A DNA stretch of 64,000 nucleotides from Inia geoffrensis (GCA_036417435.1 CM070909.1:10200597-10264596); one strand, 5' to 3'; shown: positions 48,251 through 59,481, numbered from the stretch's first letter. Translations and numbers: made by a program. Notes: generated by a model not told the origin, from the sequence alone.

Positions 48251-49635
48251 GTTTTTTGAAATTTATAAAGTCACGACTGGCCCTATCAGCAGTTAAAAAG
48301 CTATCTGACACTACCCTTCGTGGTCACCTCAGGGAGGGGTAGATAGAAAAGGAAAGGGTTGGTTTAGGATAGAAGAATATACTTAAAAGGAAGTAGTTAT
48401 TAATAATAGAAAGAAGATGAAATATAGTTCAGGATATCTCAGAATTCTGATTTCATGTTTCTCTAAGTTGGTATTCATTTTCATATAAACTTTCTGTAGA
48501 CTATGATTGTATTTGTAATAAAACTGATTATTAAGAATTTATTGAATGTAGAATAAAACGTAAATTGGATGTACTGGTTTCCCCTTCTGTCCACATCAGT
48601 CAGAGCCTGTAAGAATCAACCACAAAATGTTCCATACCTAACAAAAAGCTTTGGTATGTGCATGTATGTGTGTGCCTATTGTGTGTATTTGTCCTAGGAT
48701 CCCACAAGCCACGCAGTGGCACGGCCCAGGGAAAAAAAAACAAAAAACAAAAACCAGCAACAAATACAAAATTGCAACTGAGAAAAGTGTTACAAAAAAC
48801 TTGTAAGAGATTTTATTAAAGGAATTTGCACAAGTAAATGGATGTCAGAGGAGGTCTTTGTGAGCAGAACTTCCCTCAGACCCTGGGAAGTGGGCTTCTG
48901 CCCAGGTTCTCTGCCTCACTGGACCCAAACTTTGGAATGCTTTCCTCAAAAATTTACAAGTCCCATTCTGATGCCTGGGACAAGCTGAGGCTCTAGGAAT
49001 GAGGGGAACATGGACGGATTATTTTAAACTGTAGATAGGAGTTCCCTAGTGCATTCCTAACAAGGATCTGATGGGATATTTATGGACGATCCAATCATGA
49101 TCTCATCAATAACCACCAGTATTGACTGATTAACTGAAGGTTCCTAGGTGCCAGGTACTATATGAAATGTGGGAGATACAATAATTAGCAAAACAGAGTC
49201 CCCGCCCTCACAGCTTATATAGTCTGACTGTGCATACTGGAGAGGTTTCCAAATGAATTTAGATGTGACTCTTACATTCTGGGCCTCCAAATGCTAACTA
49301 CTCCAGGGTGTAGGTTTAAGTTAATGTTCACTGTTTTCCTTATGCATCATTGCTTATATGGATATATCTTAAAGAAAACTGTAGACAATAAAGCACAGAG
49401 GCAGCCCTTCGTATTTTTCTGAGCAATTCTCCTTTCCCATCAAGGGAGAGTTCATTTGGATTCATTTCACAAAGACCTCATTAATGTTGGCATCTTATTT
49501 CTTCTATCCCGTATGGTTACTATTTTCATTTTATTCCAGGTAGCAGAGTACCAAACTAAAGAAGTCCTGGGAGGACCAAACTACAAGAGACAGAGGATGA
49601 AGAGAGAAGGAAGACAGTTTCATGGCCTCTTTCTT
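48251..49635. other. Intergenic with a truncated SINE
   Basis: Includes a 3' SINE stub at 48696-48754 (ggatcccacaagccacgcag and A tail). A stretch near 49140-49215 (aggtgccaggtactatatga, then gtccccgccctcacagctt) resembles L2. The rest is unrecognised. Confidence 0.5.
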
Positions 49636-49950
49636 TTTTAAAAAAATTTTTATTTTTTAATTTTTTATTGAGGTATAGTTGATTTGCAATGTCGAGTTAA
49701 TTTATGCTGTACAGCAAAGTGATTCAGATATCTATCTATCTATATCTATCTATCTCTCTCTCTATATATATATACTTTTTAAAAAATATTCTTTTCCATT
49801 ATGGTTTATCATAGGATATTGAATATGGTTGTCTGTGCTATACAGTAAGACCTTGTTGTTTATCCATTCTATATATAATAGCTTACATCTGCTAATCTCA
49901 GCCTCCCACTCCATCCCTCCATCCCTCCCCCAACCCCCTCCCTCTGGAGT
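49636..49950 (-). mobile_element. L1 3' UTR fragment with (TCTA)n
   Basis: The words ttttattgaggtatagttga, then gtgctatacagtaagacctt, then tagcttacatctgctaatct match a cetartiodactyl L1 3' UTR, antisense, around a TCTA/TATC repeat at 49728-49775. Confidence 0.8.
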
Positions 49951-50084
49951 CTCTTGGCCTCTTTCTATTGGGCTTTGGTGGGAGCAATGCAGAAGAGAGG
50001 TTGACATTCTGTGCCTTTATTATCAGAGCTTTGCTGTAAACTCCAGGAAGCCTTTCTGACTAAACTACCCTTAGAGCCAACATT

Positions 50085-50245
50085 ACAGTGCAGTTCTCAA
50101 AGTGTGGTCCCTGGCCCAGCAGCATCAGCATCACCTGAGAACTTGTTCAAAATGCAAATTCTGAAGCCCAGCTACAGACCAATGAATCAAAAACTCTGGG
50201 ACTGGGGCCCAGCAAGATGTATTTCAACAAACATTTTTCTGTGTC
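50085..50245 (+). mobile_element. MER5A-type DNA transposon relic
   Basis: Contains cagttctcaaagtgtggtcc, then cagcagcatcagcatcacct, then gggactggggcccagcaag, the hallmark text of MER5A (a short non-autonomous hAT element). Confidence 0.85.
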
Positions 50246-50479
50246 TCCCTTATTAATAAATCAATTAAGACAAAAGCTGGGCTCTTCTCCCTATAGTATA
50301 TGAAGTATGTGAAGTTACCTATAAGAGAGAATAATTAGTTAATAATGCCACAAATCATAAAGTCATACCAGACAAGAGCCCCAAAGAGGGAAGGACCATT
50401 GAAAGGGTTTGGGAGATCAGGAGCCAAGTGAATTATTTTGAAGGTAATGAAGAGATGGATAGGATGAGGGATAACTTTT

Positions 50480-50840
50480 GCCCTTTACTCATTTGTGTGT
50501 TTATACTGAGTACCCAGGCTAGGAGAAGGAAGACGGATAAGCTTTAATTCTCACTCTAAAGCGTTTGACAGTATGGGTGGGGAAAAGAGTCATGTAAGTA
50601 AGTGACAAGACAAGGTAGATAGTGCTGTGGTCAATTCACTAGGTACTGAGGTTTGGGGCAGAGAAGAAAGGAATTAGTTCTATCTGGAGCAGTGGAGTAT
50701 ATGAGGTGGATTAGAAATGCCTTCATAGAGGTATTAGTTGAATCTGGAAGGACAATGAGAAATTCGCCCAGTAGAGAAGAAAAGGCAATTCAGGCAAAGG
50801 GAATGGCATGGACAAAAGCATAAGTATGAAACAGCAGCCT
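50480..50840 (+). repeat. L2-like LINE fragment
   Basis: Weakly conserved, but aattcaggcaaagggaatgg, then catggacaaaagcataagta is the L2 3' pattern. Confidence 0.5.
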
Positions 50841-51101
50841 TTCAGGTTTTTTCCCTCTGCTTTGCTGCGTCACTCTGGGCCTTCTGCTGATCATGTGGAA
50901 CCCTCAATGCCCCAAACAGAAGTAAACATCTTTCTACAAATCTTTTTCTTTTTAATGAAAGTTGCAAGTTTTTTAATTTAAGAAATACTAGAACTAATTT
51001 AATTTGTTCCATTTTTTCCAACCTCCAGATCTTTATTGATCATCAATTATTATATTTTAATTTTTAATTGCATTAAAATACATAATATAAAATGTACCCT
51101 T

Positions 51102-51291
51102 GGGCTTCCCTGGTGGCGTAGTGGTTGAGAGTCCGCCTGCCGATGCAGGGGACATGGGTTCGTGCCCCGGTCCAGGAAGATCCCACATGCCGCGGAGCGG
51201 CTGGGCCTGTGAGCCATGGCCGCTGAGCCTGCGCGTCCGGAGCCTGTGCTCCGCAACGGGAGAGGCCACAGCAGTGAGAGGCCCGCGTACT

Positions 51292-51327
<36 letters not shown>
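51102..51327 (+). mobile_element. Young CHR-type SINE with long A tail
   Basis: Sense copy with a 34-base A tail (51294-51327) that runs directly into a (TA)n tract at 51328-51350. Confidence 0.95.
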
Positions 51328-51349
<22 letters not shown>

Positions 51350-51514
51350 TACCCTCTTCACCATTTCTAAGTGTACACAGTTCACTGTATTCACATTGTT
51401 ATGTCACAAGTCCACAGAGCTTGCCTTATTTTACTCTTCAAAATGTTAATTGCTTGAAAGTTGCTAACGCTACGAAAGGGTGCTCCATCATAATTTTTAA
51501 TAATACTAAAGCAA

Positions 51515-51690
51515 AATTTGCAGAATGCTTACTGTGTGCCAGACACTGTGCTAGGCACTTCCCATTCATCAAGTCATTTGATTTTTATACCAACTCTATA
51601 ATATAGGTGCTACTATTGTTCTCATTTTATAGATGAGGAAACAAAAGCACAGAGAGGCTAACAACTTGTCTTGGGTCACACAACTAATAA
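51515..51690 (-). mobile_element. MIR SINE fragment
   Basis: On the + strand: gcttactgtgtgccagacac, then ttatagatgaggaaacaaaa, then ggtcacacaact. This is the reverse of MIR. Confidence 0.75.
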
Positions 51691-52439
51691 ATGGCATCCT
51701 CTGTACAGATTCTTTGTACAATCATCTTTCTTCTGCAAGATTGGTGTCTTATGATTGCTGGAGCAGTAAATAGATGTTTTAAATCTCCCTTAACAGTGAA
51801 GTTAACTTCCTAGGTATCCAAGTTAAATACATGTAATGTAAATAAGCACCCCTCCCTAACTTAGGTATTACTATTTTTTCATTGCATAGCTAATATATTA
51901 TTGGACGTGCATAGCTGGAACCATACTTGTCTCCATTCTCACTTCTCTTTTAGACCCACGTGGTTGGAAAATGTTCAACAGAATCCCAAAGTTAAAAAAA
52001 TCTTATAAACTAAAATCAAAGGGCCAGGGTAAAAGAAGATTCTTGGCTGAAGAGAATGAAGGTGTACTTCTGTGATTTTAGAAAAGCTGTGAGAAGTAGA
52101 CATGTGTAGTGGTGGGCCCTGAACATGTTACAAAGGGAAGAAAAGGGGAAACATTTAGAACCAGAAAATTCAAAGTAGGAGGAGAGAAGGAAAAGGTGCC
52201 AAAGGAAGTATGCTAAGCAGGTTCTACAAACTTTCTTTCTTCATTTTTCAGTTCCTTTGTTTTGACATGTAAAACATTACCTCTACATTGCAGCTCAGAA
52301 TGAATTATATTTTTGCTTTAGGCAGTCATTTATCTTTTAGAGTGATTAAAAATTGATTTAAATGCCTTTTATATTTTATTTGATATAATTTCCAGAGATC
52401 TTCATTTATTTGTGCAGTGTCTGTATGGTGTGTTATTCC
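51691..52439. other. Intergenic, no feature recognised
   Basis: Unique-looking AT-rich sequence without gene-like frames. Confidence 0.45.
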
Positions 52440-52660
52440 AGGGGCCGGCATTTACTTTTTTCTGTAGATAATCAGATAGTAAATAATGCAGGCTTTGCAT
52501 ACCACATAGTTTCTAATAATCCCGCAAATCTACTATAGCACAAAATAGACACTGATACTATGTAAACAAATGAATATTACTGTACTCCAATAAAACTTTA
52601 TTTACAAAACCCGTGAAAGGCTGGATATGACCAACAGGCCATAGTTTGTCAGCCCCTCTT
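52440..52660. repeat. hAT-type MITE
   Basis: The left end ccaggggccggcatttactt and right end caggccatagtttgtcagcc followed by cctc are imperfect inverted ends. The interior (aataaaactttatttacaaa) is typical of a non-autonomous hAT family, the same kind as at 4560-4746. Confidence 0.65.
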
Positions 52661-52890
52661 TTATCTTCTGACTTAATTAAGAACTCCCTTTAATATTGCT
52701 TGTAGCATAGATCTGCTGGCATAAATTCTCTCAGCTTTTGTTTGCCTGAAAAACTCTTTATCCCCTTCATTATTGAAAGATATTTTTGCTGGGTATAGAA
52801 TGCTGATTTCCATTTTTTTCCCCCTCCTTTTAGTACTTTAAAGATGTCAATCCACTGTCTTCTGGATAATATTGAGGAGTTTGCTGTAAT

Positions 52891-52921
<31 letters not shown>

Positions 52922-54990
52922 ATGTGTCTTTTATTCTCTGGCCACCTCCAAGACTCCCTATTTATCTCTGGTTTAGAGAAGTTTGAACATGATGGATTAG
53001 GTGTGTTTTATTTTAGCATTTTTCCTGCTTGGACTTCTCTATGATTCCTGGATCTATTGTTTGATGTTTTTCATTACTTTTGGAAAACTCTCATGTGTTA
53101 TCTCTTCAAACATTTCTTCTGCTTGTTCTTTCTCTCTTCTTCTAGGATTCCAATAACTTGTACGTTAAACCATTTGATATTGTCCCACAGCTCTTGGATG
53201 CTCTGTTTTATTTGTTTCTCCTCTTTTCTCTTGATGTGTCAGTTTGGGTAAGCCTAATGACCTATCTTCAAGGTAGATATTGGTTTATTATTTCCTTAGC
53301 TGTGTCAGGTTTAGTAATGAGCCTTTAGGAGGAGCTGCTCATCTCTGATACCATAGTTCTTATTTTCAGCATTTTTTTTTTTTTTTTTTTTGTGGTACGT
53401 GGACCTCTCACTGTTGTGGCCTCTCCTGTTGTGGAGCACAGGCTCCAGATGCGCAGGCCCAGCAGCCGTGGCTCACGGGCCCAGCCGCTCCACGGCATGT
53501 GGGATCTTCCCGGACCGGGGCACGAATCCATGTCCCCCGCATGGGCAGTTGGACTCTCAACCACTGTGCCACCAGGGAAGCCCTATTTTCAGCATTTTTA
53601 TCTGACTTTATCACTTATGTCTTTATTCTCAAATTCCCTATCTGTTCATGGATGTTGTCTACTTTTTTCATTAGATCTTTTATAAGATTGCTCCCAGCCA
53701 TTTTAAAGTCCTTCTTTGATACTACTAACATGTAGATCATCTCTGAACCTGGTTCTGTTAATTGCTTTGTATTTTGAAGACAGGTGGTTGTCTTCTTTGT
53801 TATTTTTCTTTTGGTAGATTATATAATTTTTGATTGAATGCCAGACATCTTGTGTAGAATAGGAGGGATTTAGGTAAACACTATTTGTGCCTCTTCTCAG
53901 GCAGTTTAGCATGGTGGATAGAGTCAATCTAGTTGAAAGGTGAGGTGGAGTTAGGTTTTGCTATTGCCAAGATTACTTCCAGTGCACCATAAGCTTCAAA
54001 TTCCTCTTACAGTATCTTAGGCTTAGGGTGGGGTCTGGAGTGCTGGAAAGATCTCTCAGTGTTTGTTCTCCACCCTCAACTCTCAGCCTTCTTTATACAC
54101 CTTGTAGGAGTATACAGAGGTAGTTTCTCTCCAAGTTCTTGCTTCTCTGCCAGTGGCAGACTGCTACTACTAGTTACTTGGTGTTTGCTAGGGTAGTGGT
54201 GAGGGATAGGGTGGTTCTCTCTGGTCCTCTTCATTTTCAGTCCTAAGTAGTTTTTATATACCTGGACATTGGAGAATGAGATTTCTCAGGATTCCTGCCT
54301 CTACTCCCTGCCTACCTCTGCTGTGTATCTGTGGCAGGTCTTGTGTGGGAAAGATTTTCCTGCCCCTCCTTCAGTTTTAGGAGACCTCTGAAAATACTGG
54401 CCTAGAACTCTTGGCTGAGGACTGTTTCTTTTCCCTCCCCCAGGGTAGAATTTTTTTCCCTCTATCCTTTTCTTGGCAACAATGGGTTTTTACCTGTGCG
54501 ACAATGGGGGCAACAGTATTTGCTGCTCCCCCCCAGAGGCTTAAGACTTTTGAGAGAAGAGTATGGGCATCTGGGCCCTTTCCTGCAGCGATAGATAATA
54601 TTGTCCACTCTGCCTGTACTACTAAGAGAGGCTTAATTTAGTCTGTCATCCTCTCCTAGTCTTTCTTGTGAGCACCTGGTCAAGGTCTTGGAAAAGAACC
54701 CGTGAGTAACAACAAACTTCCCTTGCTTCTGTGGCACACAGAGGTTTTGTTGGTAGTTACTCAAGCCCACACAGGCCTTTAGTAGTTCATTAAAACTTTA
54801 GCTGTATTTTTCTTACTTGCTTCTATGATGGCCCAAATACTTCCCATGTTTTGGCACAGATGAGACAGTCCACACATCCAGTCTCTGCTCTGGAGGAACT
54901 GTGTCTCCTTAGATTTCAGGCTACTTAGTTGAGCTGCAGCCTTGACTCAGCTCTCAGATTCAACTTTTTGGTTCAAGAAAAGTTGTGATT
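52661..54990 (-). mobile_element. Old L1 5' half, antisense
   Basis: Text such as gaatgctgatttccattttt and ccttctttgatactactaac, with many ctt-rich antisense frames, matches the ORF1/5' UTR side of an old L1. The right boundary is approximate. A (TA)n tract lies at 52894-52920. Confidence 0.5.
53377..53583 (-). mobile_element. Young CHR-type SINE with 16-bp TSD
   Basis: Antisense copy inside old L1, flanked by tattttcagcattttt at 53361-53376 and 53584-53599. Confidence 0.95.
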
Positions 54991-55290
54991 TTGCAGTTTG
55001 TCTGGCTTTTCCTTACTGCCAGGGAGAGAGCAATGCTCTCTCCAGTTTTTTACATCTTTAAAGGGAGTGGAAATTCCTAAAAATTGTTTTGTATCATATT
55101 TCCTCCCCCTACCCCTTCAGTTAGTATTGCAAACAATTCCTTTTGTCCTGAAAACATTATTTTAAATGCCTGAATAGAATTGCTTTGTATTAATATGGCA
55201 ATTTATTCAACCAAGCTCATATTATTGGGCATTGTAGTAGACTTAATGTTTTGTTTTCCCAGCATCTTTACCCCAACTTACTTCTTTCTT

Positions 55291-55508
55291 CCTTTTTTTT
55301 AAATTGTGATTTTCTCCCTCCTTCCTTCCCTCCTTCCGGCTGCACCGGGTCTTAGTTGTGGCACACAGGATCTTTTAGTTGAAGCATTCGAACTCTTAGT
55401 TGTGGCATGCATGTGGGATCTAGTTCCTCGACCAGGGATTGAACCCGGGTCCCCTGCAGTGGGAGCGTGGAGTCTTACCCACTGGACCACCAGAGAAGTC
55501 CGCAAGCC
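55291..55508 (-). mobile_element. Older CHR-type SINE
   Basis: Antisense copy with a (CTTC)n tail, ttagttgtggcatgcatgtg body and the inverted head ggaccaccagagaagtcc. The duplication acttctttctt flanks it (55280-55290 and 55509-55519). Confidence 0.88.
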
Positions 55509-55539
55509 ACTTCTTTCTTTAGAGACTTTTACCTCCCCA

Positions 55540-56020
55540 ATTCCATGTGGCTCTATGGGGCTGTCAATCACAGTAGCCTATCCACTCAGGCCTCAGAATG
55601 ACCCAGGAACTCCCAGTCATAGTAGCCTGGCTACAGTGATTGATTCAGAAGTGAGCATGTGAAAGGAGGAACAAAATCTTCAGAAATTTCTATAACTTAG
55701 ATGAAAATTTTTATCTACCGGGATCCTAGAGCTGGAGATTCTGGATTGAGGACTCACAGCTGCCATCTTTGCCACCACTTGAAGGAAATCGTATGTGCGG
55801 CAGGAGATGAGCAAATAAGACAGAAAGATTGAGTGGTGGGGGGGAGGGGCGGGGGCGGAATGAGTCCTGGCAGGATCAAGTCTCTAATTCCGGGTCATAA
55901 AGTTTTCAGAGTTTCTCTGGTTCCGTTCTTTCTTTATGGCTGATCCTCCCCAGTTATTCAAAACTTTTTTGTTTAAGTTGGCTTGATTTGGGTTGGTCAT
56001 TGGTCCTAGAAAGTATCCTC
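55540..56020 (+). repeat. LTR-like ancient repeat, unassigned
   Basis: The order of features (agtgattgattcagaagtga, then gccatctttgccaccacttg, then gagattgagt-like, then gcttgatttgggttggtc) resembles a mammalian LTR or DNA repeat I recall but cannot name. Confidence 0.4.
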
Positions 56021-56366
56021 ACTAATTTATAGTTTAGGTGGCTTTCAGGTCTTGCCATTATAAAGAACAATGGGAAGAAACTCAGAGTGGACACATTTTC
56101 TGCTTATGTGCCTGCTCTCATTCCCCATAAAAATACATTCCCAGAATAGGAGTCAGAGAATTTGCAAATCTGAAAAGTTCTTGATGTGTATTGTGAAATT
56201 GCCCTTTAAGTTTGCCCACTTTGTATTTCTTCTATGAGTTTATATGTTCCTATTTCCATACAGTCACAATAATACGTATTATTAATTTAAAAAATTCCCA
56301 ATTAGATAAATGTATACGACTTTTGTATTGATACTGCTCCCATTCCTGTGCTCCCAAATATGTCTT

Positions 56367-56687
56367 TTTTTTTTTTTTAAGTGAGTGAGTTTTTTGTTTT
56401 TTTTTTAAATTTATTTGTTTTCGGCTGTGTTGGGTCTTCGTTTCTGTGCGAGGGCTTTCTCTAGTTGCGGCGAGCGGGGGCCACTCTTCATCGCGGTGCG
56501 CGGGCCCCTCACTGTCGCGGCCTCTCTCATTGCGGAGCACAGGCTCCAGATGCGCACGCAGGCTCAGTAGTTGTGGCTCACGGGCCCAGTTGCTCCGCGG
56601 CATGTGGGATCCTCCCAGACCAGGGCTCGAACCCGTGTCCCCCGCATTGGCAGGCAGACTCCTAATCACTGCACCACCAGCGAAGTC
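56367..56687 (-). mobile_element. Older CHR-type SINE just upstream of A2ML1
   Basis: Antisense copy with a T-rich left end and extended body (cggctgtgttgggtcttcgt). It is flanked by cccaaatatgtctt and cccaaataagtctt, and ends about 365 bp before the A2ML1 start codon. Confidence 0.9.
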
Positions 56688-56953
56688 CCCCAAATAAGTC
56701 TTAATAGAATAATAAAAAGAGAAAAAAAGATCCAATGGGGATGGGAATTTGGAATAAAGCCAGAAAAAAGGGAAGGATCTAAAAGTTGTTCTTAGAGCTT
56801 TACCGCTATGAATACTCAGCATGGTTTTTTTTTCCCCCAAACAGGTTTTATAGACTGGCTGAGCCAGTGTGAATGTTTCAGGGAGAAATAAATTTGAGGA
56901 AGTGAATAGAAGCCCTACCCTGGTATACCACCTCTGCCTGAGGCCCAAAAATG

Positions 56954-56992
56954 TGATTGGCTGCGGCATCAGCCATAGCTGCATATATATGC
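56954..56992 (+). promoter_or_regulatory. A2ML1: Putative A2ML1 core promoter (CCAAT box and TATA-like box)
   Basis: gattgg (56955-56960, an inverted CCAAT box) and catatatatg (56982-56991, TATA-like) lie 92 and 61 bases before the A2ML1 ATG. Transcription from this TATA would start near 57010-57020 and give a 5' UTR of only about 35-45 bases. This is inferred from motifs only. Confidence 0.4.
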
Positions 56993-57051
56993 TACAGTGG
57001 GTGAGCAGACCTCTGGTTCCTAGTCCTGGGGAATCTGTCCCACCCACAAAG

Positions 57052-57116
57052 ATGTGGGCTCAACTCCTTTTAGGAATACTGGCCTTACTGCCAGCCATGG
57101 CAGAAAAACACCCCCT
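57052..57116 (+). CDS. A2ML1: A2ML1 exon 1 (signal peptide)
   Basis: A2ML1 is a secreted alpha-2-macroglobulin-family protease inhibitor, about 1450 residues in human and made by differentiating keratinocytes. It traps proteases by a bait region and a thioester. The ATG at 57052 opens MWAQLLLGILALLPAMAEKH, a signal peptide with a Leu-rich core and a likely cleavage after Ala17. Recalled human A2ML1 starts MWAQLLLGMLALSPAIAEEL, so the start is well supported. The exon ends after the second base of a Leu codon at a gtaagt donor (57117). Confidence 0.95.
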
Positions 57117-57316
57117 GTAAGTGGCTGGCGTCAGCATTGATTTAGGGCAGGCGGCTTCTTTGTCTATCCTTCTCAAATATAACTGTGGGGAACAGGAGAT
57201 AACCTCTGGTTTATTTTAATTTCCTTCTCATCTTTTCCTTTCTTTGGTTTCACTTCTCCTTTACCCAGAGAGAAAAGGTAAGATGACAGGAAGAAACTTT
57301 AAAAAAAATGATATTA

Positions 57317-57528
57317 GGGGTTTCCTTGGTGGCTCAGTGGTTGAGAGTCCGCCTGCCGATGCAGGGGACACAGGTTCGTGCCCCGGTCCGGGAAGATCCC
57401 ACATGCCGCAGAGCGGCTGGGCCCGTGAGCCATGGCCGCTGAGCCTGCGCGTCCGGAGCCTGTGCTCCGCAACGGGAGGGGCCACAACGGTGAGAGGCCT
57501 GCGTACCGCAAAAAAAAAAAAAAAAAAA
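57317..57528 (+). mobile_element. Young CHR-type SINE in A2ML1 intron 1 (sense)
   Basis: Sense copy with an 18-base A tail, flanked by gatatta at 57310-57316 and 57529-57535. It lies 200 bp after exon 1. Confidence 0.95.
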
Positions 57529-57820
57529 GATATTAAAATATAGTAGCCTCCCAGTACCCTGTTCTCTGTAAGAGAACTAATTTCCTCCGTGGTACCCTAG
57601 GTCCAGGTTCTCAATGATGGTCTACTGGTGGGAGGTTTAAGGCTGTAAACTGAGTTATTTGTTACTTTTCTGCTTCTCCCTTATAGAAAATAAGGCTCAT
57701 AAAGACAGGGGCTTGGTCTGTTTAATTCATTGCTGTATGCTGAGTGCTCAGGAGAGGGATTAACTTTGTATTAAATAGATGTATCATTACTGCCCTGAAA
57801 TCCTTTTGCTTCTTCAATAG

Positions 57821-58004
57821 AAAGTACCTGGTGACATTACCAGCTCAGCTTAAGTTCCCTTCTACTCAGAAGGTTTGTTTGGATCTGAGCCCTGGGTACA
57901 ATGATGTAAAATTTACTATTAGTCTGGAGACCAAGGGCAAGACCCACACATTGCTAACACATTCTGGATCGAAGACAAAGCTCTTACATTGCAAGTCCTT
58001 TTCG
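57821..58004 (+). CDS. A2ML1: A2ML1 exon 2 (start of MG1 domain)
   Basis: This exon is 184 bp, the length I recall for this exon in the A2M family. It lies between the acceptor tcttcaatag and the donor gtaagt. The peptide KYLVTLPAQLKFPSTQKVCL, DLSPGYNDVKFTISLET and HTLLTHSGSKTKLLHCKSFS closely follows human A2ML1 (YLVTLPARLNFPS, KVCLDLSPGYSDVKF). It forms the first strands of macroglobulin domain 1. There is no frame lesion. It ends in phase 0 and joins exon 3. Confidence 0.96.
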
Positions 58005-58311
58005 GTAAGTACAGGCTTAGCCCAACTGTAGCCCTCAACTTTCCTATTCTCCTCCCTGGGTATTCACTATAATTTCTCTTTACATATGTTTTCTGTAATT
58101 TTACTTTTGCCATGGTCTTTAAACCTCTCTCTCCTAAGCTTCAATTCCTGGACATAACTTCTGATATTCTCTGGCAACTTTTTAATGGCTCTACCCTTGC
58201 TAACCCCATCTAACTCATTTCTTTCCTTTGATTCTCCCTCTTGGGTTGAGACGGGTTGATTCTGTTCCCGCAATCTCCTACTCCTCCCCAGAGCTCCCTT
58301 GTCTTGGCCAG

Positions 58312-58474
58312 GTACCACTTCCTTCTGGTGGCAGAGAAGAAGTAGCCACGGTCCGGGTGAAAGGAACTGGAAATAAAATCAACTTTGAGGAGAGGAAAAG
58401 TGTTCTAATTCAGAGGCAGGAGAATGGCATCTTTATACAAACTGACAAACCTGTCTATAACCCAGGGCAGCAAG
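58312..58474 (+). CDS. A2ML1: A2ML1 exon 3 (MG1 domain)
   Basis: This 163-bp exon lies between the acceptor ttggccag and the donor gtaaga. The peptide VPLPSGGREEVATVRVKGTG continues NKINFEERKSVLIQRQENGI and ends FIQTDKPVYNPGQQ. The VLIQRQ-NG-F-QTDKP-Y-PGQ pattern is shared by alpha-2-macroglobulins at the end of MG1. It ends after the first base of a Val codon. The frame is intact. Confidence 0.96.
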
Positions 58475-58690
58475 GTAAGAGGCACACAGATGAGATGAGA
58501 CACAAGCCTGGGAACAGCTGCACCCATCGCTAGAGGGGCTTTGCAGGTTGGTGGCAGGCCGATGGACCAAGGAAGAGAGGGGGGTCTGGAGGGATGAAGG
58601 GTTATGGGTATTGAATACATGCAGTACTACAAATGCAAAAGACTAGTTGGTGGAGTTGCTACTGTGTGTGTGTATCTAAAACAAAGTACA

Positions 58691-58835
58691 GGGAATTCCT
58701 CCGGTGGTCCAGTGATTAGGACCTGGTGCTTTCACTGCTGTGGGCCTGGGTTTGATCCCTGGTCAGGGAACTAAGATTCCACAAGCCGAGTGGTGCGGCC
58801 AAAAACACAAATAAGTCAATAAATTAAATAAAATA
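58691..58835 (+). mobile_element. Short CHR-1-like SINE in A2ML1 intron 3
   Basis: Sense copy with head gggaattcctccggtggtcc and an AT-rich tail. The tail is the target of the next SINE. Confidence 0.88.
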
Positions 58836-58847
58836 CACATTTTTCTT

Positions 58848-59069
58848 TTTTTTCTTTTTTTTTTTTTTTTTTTTTTTGTGGTAGGCGGGCCTCTCACTGT
58901 TGTGGCCTCTCCCGTTGCGGAGCACAGGCTCCGGACGCGCAGGCTCAGCGGCCATGGCTCACGGGCCCAGCCGCTCCGCGGCATGTGGGATCCTCCCGGA
59001 CCGGGGCACGAACCTGTGTCCCCTGCATCGGCAGGCGGACTCTCAACCGCTACGCCACCAGGGAAGCCC
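58848..59069 (-). mobile_element. Young CHR-type SINE in A2ML1 intron 3 (antisense)
   Basis: Antisense copy flanked by cacatttttctt at 58836-58847 and 59070-59081, inserted into the tail of the older SINE. Confidence 0.95.
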
Positions 59070-59427
59070 CACATTTTTCTTGGAATGGAATTTGGCAGGT
59101 GTAACTGGATCCCCGGTTCTCACAGCAAGCTGCTTGTGTACAAATCAGAAAACATCATCAAGGGCATTTGGCCGGAGCCCTGTGATTCATATTTATTCCT
59201 TCTACCTTAGAAGGGGATTCCATTCTGAGGTTTCAAAGTCAGGAGCCATGAAGAAAAACCGTTTGGGGTGTGAGCTCTCTGTCAGACTAGGTTTTATTAC
59301 AAAAGTAAAACCTGATGGGATTTTGCTGACTAAGAAGTATGTGTGAGGAAGCAGAAAGGGTGGAAGAAAGAAAGATTCTGAGAGGGGAAAAAAATCCCCT
59401 TTGCTAATGACGCCTGTTTCCTTCTAG

Positions 59428-59480
59428 TGCATTTTCGCATCGTCACCCTCACCAGCAACTTTGTTCCAGTGAATGACCAG
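59428..59480 (+). CDS. A2ML1: A2ML1 exon 4 (last visible)
   Basis: This exon is 53 bp, the size I recall for this exon in the A2M family, after the acceptor tttccttctag and before the donor gtgaga. The peptide V-HFRIVTLTSNFVPVNDQ corresponds to human VYFRIVTMDSNFVPVNDK and begins the second macroglobulin domain. The following exon in this family is a 21-bp micro-exon coding for something like YSMVELQ. I could not find it before 64000, so it probably lies in the next window. Confidence 0.94.
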
Positions 59481-59481
59481 G

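Noticed and set aside
56250..57047. 265-codon - strand ORF across the A2ML1 promoter
   Set aside because: Much of it is antisense SINE and low-complexity Lys-rich sequence. It contains no family motif and overlaps the A2ML1 upstream region.
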